This document shows, in pieces, positions 49,034-61,118 of a stretch of DNA of 64,000 nucleotides. The notes below the pieces were generated by a model, which had not been told where the DNA came from, ran no database searches, and saw only the letters and a program-made list of their open reading frames with translations. The stretch is from Bifidobacterium adolescentis ATCC 15703 (GTDB lineage Bacteria; Actinomycetota; Actinomycetes; Actinomycetales; Bifidobacteriaceae), in assembly GCF_000010425.1 (NCBI RefSeq), contig NC_008618.1:1605946-1669945 (forward strand). The letters run 5' to 3'. How positions within the stretch are numbered: position 1 is the stretch's first letter; every line of letters begins with the position of its first letter. The translations under genes were made by a program, and so were the position numbers.

Positions 49034-50383
49034 ATGAGCAACGATTTCGATGACGCCACCCAGCTGGGTTCCATCGGCCATAATCCAAGCGTTCCCAGCC
49101 AACCCGGCCAGCAGCAGCCGGCGTTCCACACGCCGAATCTGCCGGAGCAGCCGCAAGCCGATGAGGATCCGGAGGGCACGCTGCTGAGCGCGCACGGCAC
49201 CACCCAACCGGCGTTGCCGCAACAGTCCGCCCCGGCAACGCCGAACCAGCCGCGGTTCCGTCAGCCGATGCCGCAGAACCTTCGCCAACCGGCCGCCAAT
49301 CCGGCAGTCGCAATGCCCGCGCAGCAGCCCGTCCAGCCAACCCAACCCGTCCAGCCCAGCCAGCCTGTACAGCCCGTCAAACAATCCCAGCCGGTCATCG
49401 ACACGTCCATGATGACCGCACCCAGCAAAGACATCACCGAATTCCATGAGAAGTTCGCCAAGCTCGTAGACAACGTCTCCCAGGTCGTGGTCGGCAAGGA
49501 AGCACCCATCCGCCAATGCGCCACAGCCATGGTGGTCGGCGGGCACATCCTGCTCGAAGACAACCCGGGCACCGGCAAAACCCAGCTGGCGCGAGGCCTT
49601 GCCAACTCCATCGACATGTCGTTCAAACGTATCCAGTTCACCCCGGACCTGCTGCCGTCCGACGTGGTCGGCGTCACCTACTACGACCAGAAGCGCGGCG
49701 AATTCGAATACCGCGAAGGCCCGATCTTCGCGTCCATCGTGCTCGCCGACGAAATCAACCGCGCCTCACCGAAAACACAGTCCGCACTGCTCGAAGTCAT
49801 GGAAGAGCAGAAGGTCACCGTCGACGGCGTCACCCACCCGGTGCCGCAGCCGTTCATGGTCATCGCCACCCAGAACCCGATCGAACAGCTCGGCACCTAC
49901 AAGCTGCCGGAAGCGCAGATGGACCGTTTCCTCATCAAAACCACCATCGGCTATCCAAGCCACGACGTGAGCGTCAACATCCTGAAACAGGTCAACGTCA
50001 CCGACCGCGCCGCCACCGTGCATCCGGTGCTCACCGGCGAAGACGTGCTGCGCATGCGCAACATCAGCGAAACCGTGCATCTCGACGACGCGATCCTCGA
50101 ATACATCGTGCGACTGGTGGAAGCCACCCGCCACAACGAACGCATCCAAGTCGGCTCCTCCATGCGAGGCGCGCTCGCCTTGACCCGCTGCGCGCGCGTA
50201 TGGGCCGCCTCCGACAACCGCGGCTACGTAGTGCCCGACGACGTCAAAAACCTCGCCGTACCCGTGCTCGCGCACCGCATCACCCTCACCGCCGAAGCCA
50301 CCTTCGCCGGAAACACCCCCGAACAGATGATCGGCCAGATCCTCGAAGACGTGCCGGCCCCAACCCTGGGCGCCAACGCCTGA
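49034..50383 (+). CDS. MoxR-family AAA+ ATPase
   Basis: A 449-residue ATPase. Residues 1-130 are a Pro/Gln-rich extension not usual for MoxR proteins (QPVQPTQPVQPSQPVQP), carrying two acidic Thr motifs, DDATQLG (Thr9) and PEGTLLS (Thr49). The AAA+ core has Walker A NPGTGKT (177-183), Walker B VLADEIN, sensor I ATQNP and an Arg finger region in LPEAQMDRFL. AAGGAG precedes the ATG by six bases. MoxR proteins act as chaperones, usually with a DUF58/VWA partner, and the DUF58 gene follows 49 bases later. The kinase cluster suggests its tail is a phosphorylation target, which is inference. Confidence 0.93.
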   Translation: MSNDFDDATQLGSIGHNPSVPSQPGQQQPAFHTPNLPEQPQADEDPEGTLLSAHGTTQPALPQQSAPATPNQPRFRQPMPQNLRQPAANPAVAMPAQQPVQPTQPVQPSQPVQPVKQSQPVIDTSMMTAPSKDITEFHEKFAKLVDNVSQVVVGKEAPIRQCATAMVVGGHILLEDNPGTGKTQLARGLANSIDMSFKRIQFTPDLLPSDVVGVTYYDQKRGEFEYREGPIFASIVLADEINRASPKTQSALLEVMEEQKVTVDGVTHPVPQPFMVIATQNPIEQLGTYKLPEAQMDRFLIKTTIGYPSHDVSVNILKQVNVTDRAATVHPVLTGEDVLRMRNISETVHLDDAILEYIVRLVEATRHNERIQVGSSMRGALALTRCARVWAASDNRGYVVPDDVKNLAVPVLAHRITLTAEATFAGNTPEQMIGQILEDVPAPTLGANA

Positions 50384-50432
50384 AACACAATCCACCCCGG
50401 CATACGCACCACACAATCCGAAAGGTCAAGGA

Positions 50433-51653
50433 ATGCGGCATTCGCACACAGTGCAGCGCAGACGGACCATCCAACGATCCCTACGCCGCCTCAAACATCG
50501 CATCAAGCGACTGGCCACCTCATACGTGTCGCCGCTTGGCTGGGCGGTGACGGCGCTCGCCGTCGCCTCGCTGGTGGCGTTCGTCCTGCTGGGATGGCAT
50601 GAGCTGCTGGCCATGGCGGTGGTGTTCGCGGTCATGCTGGCCGCGGCGGTCATGCTTTCCCTTGGCAACACCTCGTTCCAAGCCACCATCGACGTGTCCA
50701 GCAGACGCGTCACGGTGTCAGACACGGTGAAAGTCGACGTCTGCGTGGACAATCCGGGCCGCACCCCCACCACGTCGGCGCGCGGCGACCTGCCCATCGG
50801 AGACAACCACGAACGGTTCGCCATTCCCATGCTCGCCGCAGGCCAGTCACGCCAGACGACTGTGGAATTCACCGCCGTCAGCCGTGCGGTGCTGCCCATC
50901 GGCCCGCTATCCATCCGCAAAGGCGACCCGTTCGGTCTGATCCGCCACGAAAAGAAACTCGTGGACCAGATCAACGTGTTCATTCATCCGCAGACCGTGC
51001 TGCTCAGCACCCTGAACGCCGGCATTCCACGCGATTTGGAAGGTCAGCCAAGCGGCGAAATCGTCGACGACGACCTCGACTTCTACGGCCTGCGCGAATA
51101 CGAGCCCGGCGATGACGTGCGCAACGTGCATTGGCTCAGCTCCGCGAAAACCGGATCGCTTATGATCCGCCAATACGAAGCCACCCGCCGTACCGACACC
51201 GCTCTGACCATCAGCGTGAACCCGGATGATTACATCGATTCCCAGGAATTCGAACTGGCCGTATCCGTCCACGCCTCCATCGGCGTGCAATGCCTGCAGC
51301 AGAACCGGCCAGTCACCGCGCATGCCGGTTCCACGCACGCCATTCCGCGCAACGCCACGGAATTTCTCGATGGCTGCAGCGGCATCGACCCTGACATCGA
51401 CGACAATCCCAACCTCGCGCAAACCACTCTCGAACATGCCCCCGACGCATCCTTCTACTTCTTCACCGTCGGCAGGCTCAAAACCATCGACGACATCAAA
51501 CACATGGTCCTCGCACTCCCCCGCTCCGCAACCTGCGTGGTGCTTCAAGCCGCAACCGGCCAACCGCGCGCCATCAAACGCTACTCCGACTTCACCTTGG
51601 CAACCGTGGGAGACCTCAACGACCTCCCCATGATCATGGGGGTGCTGGCATGA
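50433..51653 (+). CDS. DUF58 membrane protein
   Basis: A 406-residue protein with a basic Arg-rich start, two adjacent membrane helices (about 33-75), and the DUF58 signature LREYEPGDDVRNVHW followed by SAKTGSLMIRQYE near residue 220. DUF58 proteins are the usual partners of MoxR ATPases and have a von Willebrand-like fold; the molecular role is unclear. It overlaps the next gene by ATGA (51650-51653), so it is translationally coupled to the transglutaminase-like protein. MoxR, DUF58 and transglutaminase-like genes form a widely conserved trio. Confidence 0.92.
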   Translation: MRHSHTVQRRRTIQRSLRRLKHRIKRLATSYVSPLGWAVTALAVASLVAFVLLGWHELLAMAVVFAVMLAAAVMLSLGNTSFQATIDVSSRRVTVSDTVKVDVCVDNPGRTPTTSARGDLPIGDNHERFAIPMLAAGQSRQTTVEFTAVSRAVLPIGPLSIRKGDPFGLIRHEKKLVDQINVFIHPQTVLLSTLNAGIPRDLEGQPSGEIVDDDLDFYGLREYEPGDDVRNVHWLSSAKTGSLMIRQYEATRRTDTALTISVNPDDYIDSQEFELAVSVHASIGVQCLQQNRPVTAHAGSTHAIPRNATEFLDGCSGIDPDIDDNPNLAQTTLEHAPDASFYFFTVGRLKTIDDIKHMVLALPRSATCVVLQAATGQPRAIKRYSDFTLATVGDLNDLPMIMGVLA

Positions 51654-54121
51654 GCACCACATTCACCAACACCGACAATTTCACCGGCAACCTCACCGGC
51701 ACAGGCACCAACTCCGCCAACACCAACACTGGCATGGCGACCGGCACAGGCACCGGCTCATGGGCGGACTCCACCCACTCCGTCATCTGGATGTCCCGCA
51801 GCGGCAAGTCCCCAGCCATGCCCAACACCAACCAGCCACACGCCGCGCAATACGCAAGCCTCACGGTCGCCGCCCTGCTGACCATCGCCGCAGCCAGCAA
51901 CCTCATCGACGTATACGGCTCCGCCCTGTCTTGGACGAGCGCCGCAATCCCCGCCACCATCATCGGCTCGCTCGTGGCGCTTGCCGGTCTCGTTCCCGCG
52001 TTGCGCCTGTGGTGGCAGATGCTGTTCATGGCGTGTGCGCAGCTGGTGGTCGGCCCGGTCATCTTCCTGAATGGCACCACCATCGCCCATGTCATTCCCA
52101 CACTGCGCACGTTGACGCAAGGGTGGATGCGGATGCTCGGCTCGTTCAAATACCTGCTGGCCATCGACCCGCCGACCGGCACCGGCGACGGCTCGCTGCT
52201 CGCCGTGTGGACGATCTGCCTGTGGGCCGCGCTGCTGGCCGGTATTTTCGCGGTTGCGGAGGATGGCCGGCTTACGATGGTCGCGGTCGTTCCCGTCGTG
52301 GCGAATCTTGCGATCTGCGCGCTGCTTGGCACGTCGAGCGGTTTCTACCGTATGGCGATCGGCACGATTATGGCGGTCGTGCTGGTGGTTTGGGTCAGCG
52401 CGCGTTGGAAACTGTTGGAATTGGGCCGTTGGCTCAGTTCCGTAGTCATCGTGCTGCTGGCTTCGGCTGTGGCGATCGGCGGATGCTTGGTGGTCGGGCA
52501 AAACCGCACCATTCTGCGCGACCATTATGATCCGCCGCTGAGCCCGTACGATTACACCAGCCCGTTGAGCGGCATGCGTTCGTATATCAAGAACCATAAG
52601 GACGATGTGCTGCTGACCGTCGACGATCTGCCGGCCGGTTCCACGGTGCGTTTGGCGGTTATGGACCGTTTCGACGGCAATGTGTGGAACCTGTCCGATT
52701 CCACCATGGCTTCGGATTCCTCCAACTACCATCGTGTGGGCGATTCCATTGCAAACAACGCCACCGGCAAGCGGTTCACCGCGAAATTCACGGTCGATGA
52801 CGGTTTGAGCGACTATTGGCTGCCGATGGCCGGCGCGGCTTCCAGCGTGAAGTTCGCCACATCGTCGGACGCCGATTCGTTCTACTACAACACCGACACT
52901 ATGTCGGCGATCTACCCTTCGCGCACCTCTCCGGGATTGTCCTATACGGAAACCGGCGTCATTCCACGGACGCCGACGAATAAGGAGATCGCCAAGGCGA
53001 ATGCTTCCTCCATCAGCCAGCCCAAGGCGGAGGATGTGCCCGATTGCGTGGATAAGCTGGCCACCGCGATTGCGGGCGGCCAGTCCAAGGGCGGCGAGGC
53101 CGCGCAGTCTCTTGCCGACAAGCTCAGGGAATCCGGCTGGTTCTCCCATGGTTTGAATGGCGATTACCCGTCCAGGGCCGGTCACGGCAACTATCGCATC
53201 GACCAGCTGCTCGCCGGCAGTGCGATGGTCGGAGACAGCGAGCAATACGCTTCCGCGATGGCGCTTATGGCCCGCAGTCTCGGCTTGCCGAGCCGCGTGG
53301 TGCTGGGCTTCCTGCCGAAGAACGACGAGGGCGAGATCAGCGACAGCCGCACCGAGAAGCATGGCAAAACCACCACCACGAAATTCACCGGCAACGATGT
53401 GACCGCTTGGGTGGAGATCAAGCTGGACGGTTACGGATGGGTGGCGTTCTACCCGACACCGAAGGAAACGAAGGTTCCCGACGAGAACCAGAATCTCACT
53501 CCGCCCAATCCGCAGACCTTGGTGCGTCAGCCTCCGGTGCCGCTTACCGATCCGCTGCGTGACGACAACCAAGCCAAGGGCAAAACGTCGCTTGGCGGCA
53601 GCATGGCCGACGAGACGCCGACGAGCCTGTTCTGGCAGCGTTTCGGCAGAATCGTCAGAAAAGTCGCCATCTACGGCAGCCCTCTGTGGACGGTGCTCAT
53701 CGTCTGCGGCCTGCTGCTCGCCATCAAGGCGATCGCCCTGGCTCGGGCGCGCAGGCATGGCAGCGCATCGCAACGCGTCGCTGCCGGATGGCAGGCGGTC
53801 GCGGCGCTTGCCCGGCAAAGCGGCCTTGACGTCCAAGGCACCAGAAACGAGCAGGCGCAGGCCATCGCCGAACAGATGGGCTTCGAAGCCGATACACTGC
53901 TCGCGCTGGGCAGGGAGGCTGATTACGCGGCCTTCTCCGGAGGCGATGTCACGCAGGAGCATGCGGAACGCTACTGGCATGACATCGCCGAAGAACGAAA
54001 GTTCATGCTCGGCTCGCTGCCGACGTTCCGCAGGTGGCGGGCGAAACTATCGCTTGCGGACGTGTTCCACTTCCGGAAAATCCGCTTGCGGAAAATCGGT
54101 GTGAAAGGGCGGGACTCATGA
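51650..54121 (+). CDS. tgm: Transglutaminase-like membrane protein with lost catalytic triad
   Basis: An 823-residue protein: several N-terminal membrane helices (about 60-285), an extracellular transglutaminase-core domain (about 440-610), another helix near 680-700 and a cytoplasmic tail. The core is recognisable (GDSEQYASAMALMARSLGLP, then VVLGF, then AWVEIKLDGYGW and PTP). However, the positions of the catalytic Cys, His and Asp hold Ser530 (GDSEQ), Thr585 (VTAWVE) and Tyr601 (FYPTP). The protein is probably a non-catalytic binding or structural member. It overlaps both neighbours by ATGA and sits in the MoxR-DUF58 trio. Codon use is like its neighbours, with no sign of decay. Confidence 0.88.
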   Translation: MSTTFTNTDNFTGNLTGTGTNSANTNTGMATGTGTGSWADSTHSVIWMSRSGKSPAMPNTNQPHAAQYASLTVAALLTIAAASNLIDVYGSALSWTSAAIPATIIGSLVALAGLVPALRLWWQMLFMACAQLVVGPVIFLNGTTIAHVIPTLRTLTQGWMRMLGSFKYLLAIDPPTGTGDGSLLAVWTICLWAALLAGIFAVAEDGRLTMVAVVPVVANLAICALLGTSSGFYRMAIGTIMAVVLVVWVSARWKLLELGRWLSSVVIVLLASAVAIGGCLVVGQNRTILRDHYDPPLSPYDYTSPLSGMRSYIKNHKDDVLLTVDDLPAGSTVRLAVMDRFDGNVWNLSDSTMASDSSNYHRVGDSIANNATGKRFTAKFTVDDGLSDYWLPMAGAASSVKFATSSDADSFYYNTDTMSAIYPSRTSPGLSYTETGVIPRTPTNKEIAKANASSISQPKAEDVPDCVDKLATAIAGGQSKGGEAAQSLADKLRESGWFSHGLNGDYPSRAGHGNYRIDQLLAGSAMVGDSEQYASAMALMARSLGLPSRVVLGFLPKNDEGEISDSRTEKHGKTTTTKFTGNDVTAWVEIKLDGYGWVAFYPTPKETKVPDENQNLTPPNPQTLVRQPPVPLTDPLRDDNQAKGKTSLGGSMADETPTSLFWQRFGRIVRKVAIYGSPLWTVLIVCGLLLAIKAIALARARRHGSASQRVAAGWQAVAALARQSGLDVQGTRNEQAQAIAEQMGFEADTLLALGREADYAAFSGGDVTQEHAERYWHDIAEERKFMLGSLPTFRRWRAKLSLADVFHFRKIRLRKIGVKGRDS

Positions 54122-54978
54122 ACGTCAAACATATTGAGGTCGGCCTGAACAGCAATATCGGCTTGCGTAGGAAAGACAACCAGGACAGCGCCTGCGCAGG
54201 CAACGGCGTGTATGTGGTGTGCGACGGCATGGGTGGCGGCAAGGGCGGCAAGCAGGCCAGTTCCGATGTTGCGGAACGGTTCGCGCGTTTGGCCGAACTG
54301 CCGACGCGCGATCTTGACGCGATTGAAGAAACGCTGATCCTTGCCCAGCAGGAGGTGCTCCGTCTGGGTGAGCAGCTCGGCGGCGTTGCGGGCACTACCA
54401 TCAGCGGCGTGCTGCTGCCGACGCGTGTCGGCGATGACGCGATATGTTCCGACGAACGGTGTTACATCGTCAATGTGGGCGATTCCCGCACGTACCATAT
54501 GCGCGCCGACGGCAATGGCGCGTGGCTGGCGGATTCGCTGACGTGCATCACCCGCGACCATTCGGAACGGCAGAACGCCATCGATTCGGGGCAGATGCTG
54601 CCCGATGAGGCGAGCCGTTGCATTCCGCGCAACATCATCACGCAATGTGTCGGCGCGCCTGCCGGCATCCAGCCTGACTGGTACGCCGCGCATGCGGACG
54701 GACGGTTCATCATCTGTTCCGATGGGCTGCATGCGCAGATCGGCCGTGAGCAGCTTGCCGAGATCGCGGCGGCGTACGCCGACCCGCAGATGGCCGCGGA
54801 CATGTTGGTACGCGCCGCGCTGAACGCCGGTGGCCGCGACAACATCACCGTCATCGTGGTGGATATGCGTTCCGATATGCCGTGCGACAAGGATTGGAAC
54901 GTCAGCAAGATCGGCGATGACGAGGATATCGACGATGTGCTGGACGGTACGTTGCAAACGTTACGAGTCATTCAATAA
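54118..54978 (+). CDS. prpC: PP2C-family serine/threonine phosphatase
   Basis: A 286-residue cytoplasmic phosphatase with the metal-binding motifs KDNQDSA, VCDGMGGG, VGDSRTY and GRDNITVIVV. Members of this family reverse Hanks-type kinase phosphorylation. The ATG overlaps the stop of the transglutaminase-like gene (ATGA); a longer open frame upstream is within that gene. The C-terminal tail is acidic and ends in DVLDGTLQTLRVIQ, again with a DGT motif like those in the zinc-ribbon and FHA proteins, so the phosphatase may itself be a kinase target. Placed in the same transcript as the kinase, it is the likely antagonist. Confidence 0.93.
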   Translation: MNVKHIEVGLNSNIGLRRKDNQDSACAGNGVYVVCDGMGGGKGGKQASSDVAERFARLAELPTRDLDAIEETLILAQQEVLRLGEQLGGVAGTTISGVLLPTRVGDDAICSDERCYIVNVGDSRTYHMRADGNGAWLADSLTCITRDHSERQNAIDSGQMLPDEASRCIPRNIITQCVGAPAGIQPDWYAAHADGRFIICSDGLHAQIGREQLAEIAAAYADPQMAADMLVRAALNAGGRDNITVIVVDMRSDMPCDKDWNVSKIGDDEDIDDVLDGTLQTLRVIQ

Positions 54979-55011
54979 GATGGTTACAGACCACGAGACA
55001 AGGAGATCATG

Positions 55012-55749
55012 ATGGTCGATTTCGATGCCGCGGTGGCGGCCGTGCAGGATCCGAACGCCGATCCCATGTTCCTGGCGAAAATCGCGTACGAGAATCCGGA
55101 ATTCGGTGCGAATGTCGTTGCCAATCCGCGAGCGTACCCGGGTCTGAAGCGTTGGGTCGCCGAATTCGGCGATGAGCGCGCCCGCCAGCAGCTGGTGGCG
55201 ATGGGCTGGCCGGTTCCGCAAAATGGCGTGCAGCCGCATCTGATTGCCGAACCGACGGCCCAGCCAATGGCCGAACCGGTTGCCGAACAGGTCCAACCGG
55301 AACAGCAGTATCAGCCGGCAGTGGCGGAACAGTTCCAGCAGGAGCAGCAGTATCAGCCGGAACAGCCGGTGAACCAGCAATACGGTCAGGACGCTGCCTA
55401 TGCGGCGTCCAACGAGGCTTCGACCGAGTATGTCGACCCATACATGAATCCCGCCGATTTGTCCGAAGTGGCCGATTATTCATCGAGCCAGCCGCAGAAC
55501 AAGCCGGAACAGCAGTATGCCGAACAGCAGTATGCCGCGGCCCAGGAATCGCCGGCAGACGCGGGGTTCACCGCGGAACTGGCCATGACCACCACCGATC
55601 AGATGCTGATGGCCCGTATCGCCAGCGAAGCGTCGGAGCTTCGTCCGTGTCTTGCGCGCAATCCGTACATCTATCCGGAATTGCTTGCCTGGCTTGGCCA
55701 GTTGAACGATTCGGCCATCAACGCGGCCATTCGTCTGCGCCAGCAGTGA
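55012..55749 (+). CDS. Protein with two leucine-rich-repeat-variant modules joined by a Gln-rich linker
   Basis: A 245-residue acidic protein. Related helical modules stand at both ends: DPMFLAKIAYENPEFGANVV with ANPRAYPGLKRWV (about 15-60), and DQMLMARIASEASELRPCLA with RNPYIYPELLAWL (about 195-240). This is the pattern called leucine-rich repeat variant. Between them is a Gln/Glu/Pro/Tyr linker (QPEQQYQP repeats). Of two adjacent ATGs, the second (55012) has better spacing from AGGAG. It is the last gene of the kinase operon, 33 bases after the phosphatase and before a hairpin. No catalytic motif; the two-ended layout suggests an adaptor. Function unknown. Confidence 0.75.
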   Translation: MVDFDAAVAAVQDPNADPMFLAKIAYENPEFGANVVANPRAYPGLKRWVAEFGDERARQQLVAMGWPVPQNGVQPHLIAEPTAQPMAEPVAEQVQPEQQYQPAVAEQFQQEQQYQPEQPVNQQYGQDAAYAASNEASTEYVDPYMNPADLSEVADYSSSQPQNKPEQQYAEQQYAAAQESPADAGFTAELAMTTTDQMLMARIASEASELRPCLARNPYIYPELLAWLGQLNDSAINAAIRLRQQ

Positions 55750-55780
55750 GCTAACGCCGATTATCAGACCATTTGAAACA

Positions 55781-55818
55781 TAAGGGGTTGTCGCGGGAAT
55801 CTCCGTGACAACCCCTTA
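55781..55818 (+). terminator. Terminator of the kinase operon
   Basis: TAAGGGGTTGTC (55781-55792) and GACAACCCCTTA (55807-55818) form a 12-base perfect stem 30 bases after the last gene. It is followed by TCGTCTTACC, so the T-run is poor. Confidence 0.6.
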
Positions 55819-55910
55819 TCGTCTTACCGCTAACCGTCCGCGCCGACGCTGCCAACACAAATCGTCAACGCAGTCCGTCAGCGTAATCGTGTCTTCACTG
55901 ACAAACGCCC

Positions 55911-56504
55911 TCACTGTTTGCGGAATTGGAAGAACTGGTCGCCGATACGCACCGTGCATGGCGCCTCCAGCTGCATCGGCTTGTGTTCCACTTTGGTTTC
56001 GACATCGTCTTGGATGATGTACGTGCCGTTGAGCGAACCGTAATCCTCTATCCACAGCGTGCCATCCTGGTCGAAGCTGATCGCCGCATGGTTGCGTGAG
56101 ATTGTGCGCGTCGGATCCTCCAGCTTGACCGATTTGGCGCCGGCGGGCACTTCGGCCGAAGGCTTGCGACCAAGGAGCACGCCCATATCCACGATCACCT
56201 GCTGTCCGGTCTGCTCGTTGTCCAGCACGTACGTGTGCTTCGGCTGCTTCATGGTGAAGGCTTCGGAAAGCACGGTGCCGTCCCAGTCGATATCGTCCTC
56301 GTCCGAAACGGCAGCGTCGCCCTTCGCAACGGAAACATCCTGCATATCGTGGTCGTCCGATTCGTTCTGTGCGGCGAGCCGTTCGCGTGTTTCCAAGGAA
56401 TCGGCGGCATTGTCGACGGGTTCGGCTGTGGGTTGCGCCATCACCGTGACGTCATCGTCATACCACCCTGGTTCGGGCGGCGGCGGGTAAGGTAGAAAAC
56501 TCAT
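55911..56504 (-). CDS. FHA-domain protein
   Basis: A 197-residue protein with a disordered acidic N-terminal half and a C-terminal forkhead-associated domain (88-197): GRKPS (112-116), SRNHA (136-140) and NGT (159-161) are the phosphothreonine-binding signatures. The N-terminal half carries two acidic Thr motifs, DDDVTVMAQ (Thr20) and WDGTVLS (Thr77), reminiscent of the kinase target in GarA/OdhI proteins. Convergent with the kinase operon. I chose the ATG before SFLPYP: a TACAAT -10 ends six bases upstream, so it may be read from a leaderless mRNA. Likely reader of Pkb2-dependent phosphorylation. Confidence 0.88.
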   Translation of the reverse strand: MSFLPYPPPPEPGWYDDDVTVMAQPTAEPVDNAADSLETRERLAAQNESDDHDMQDVSVAKGDAAVSDEDDIDWDGTVLSEAFTMKQPKHTYVLDNEQTGQQVIVDMGVLLGRKPSAEVPAGAKSVKLEDPTRTISRNHAAISFDQDGTLWIEDYGSLNGTYIIQDDVETKVEHKPMQLEAPCTVRIGDQFFQFRKQ

Positions 56505-56510
56505 ATTCCC

Positions 56511-56540
56511 ATTGTAGAAAGGTGACGTCCATGCCGTCTG
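56511..56540 (-). promoter_or_regulatory. Candidate promoter for a leaderless FHA mRNA
   Basis: Minus strand -10 TACAAT (56511-56516) with a poor -35 CAGACG (56535-56540), spacer 18. The -10 ends six bases before the ATG, which places the transcription start at or next to the start codon. No Shine-Dalgarno sequence is visible. Confidence 0.45.
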
Positions 56541-56613
56541 ACGATACTCATTCTGCAATACGATGCTCGCATATTCCATCTCAAAATAGTCCTATGCCGA
56601 GTATGGCGCGGAT

Positions 56614-56850
56614 ATGCAGGAAAGCGTCAGCAAGAAGAAGGACATTGTGGATCAGATGGCCGATCTGAATCTCAACGATATCGAGTATGGGTCCGCCGAT
56701 TACGAAAAGCTTCAGGATCTTCATTCGAAGATGTCCGACATCGATTCGCCGACCCTGGATCAGTCCGATTTGCAAAAGGCCGCGAAGGAGGCCGATCTCA
56801 GCGGTTCGTTGAAGGATCTGGAAACCACGCTTTCGGAGAAGATCAAGTAA
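56614..56850 (+). CDS. Small helical acidic protein, unknown
   Basis: A 78-residue frame with strongly helical, charged composition (KKKDIVDQMADLNL, KLQDLHSKMSDI, LKDLETTLSEKIK), no Cys and no membrane segment. The frame is open back to a stop at about 56590, and the ribosome site (GCGCGGAT) is poor. Codon choice looks coding. It lies between the FHA gene (divergent) and the rpoC terminator. I do not recognise a family. It could be a real small protein or the remains of a longer one. Confidence 0.5.
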   Translation: MQESVSKKKDIVDQMADLNLNDIEYGSADYEKLQDLHSKMSDIDSPTLDQSDLQKAAKEADLSGSLKDLETTLSEKIK

Positions 56851-56920
56851 CGTCAAAAGACGACTGCGAAACCCTCCCCCGCGATTAATCCACAACCTCG
56901 CAATCCCACGACATATAGAT

Positions 56921-56972
56921 ATAGCGAAAGGCGGAACCGACCGGTATTGGTCGGTTCCGCCTTTCGCTATGT
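56921..56972 (-). terminator. rpoC terminator
   Basis: A 22-base perfect stem (56921-56942 with 56949-56970; core AGGCGGAACCGACC) around the loop GGTATT, 37 bases after the rpoC stop. It is symmetrical and may also stop the small gene on the other strand. Confidence 0.8.
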
Positions 56973-57008
56973 CAGATGATTCGTCTGTCGACTATCGTGA
57001 GGGGAATC

Positions 57009-61022
<4,014 letters not shown>

Positions 61023-61068
61023 TCTATTGTCCTGTCTATCGATTCTTAATGCTTATCACGTTGTTCGG

Positions 61069-61112
61069 GGACCGACCGCGGCGCACGCTGTGTCATGCAG
61101 CGCGGCCGGTCC
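61069..61112 (-). other. Intercistronic hairpin between rpoB and rpoC
   Basis: GGACCGACCGCG (61069-61080) and CGCGGCCGGTCC (61101-61112) pair with one mismatch, and an inner GCACGCTG/CAGCGC pairing may extend it. It has no T-run, so it is more likely an RNA processing or stability element than a terminator. It sits between the two genes of an operon. Confidence 0.55.
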
Positions 61113-61118
61113 TTTCGA

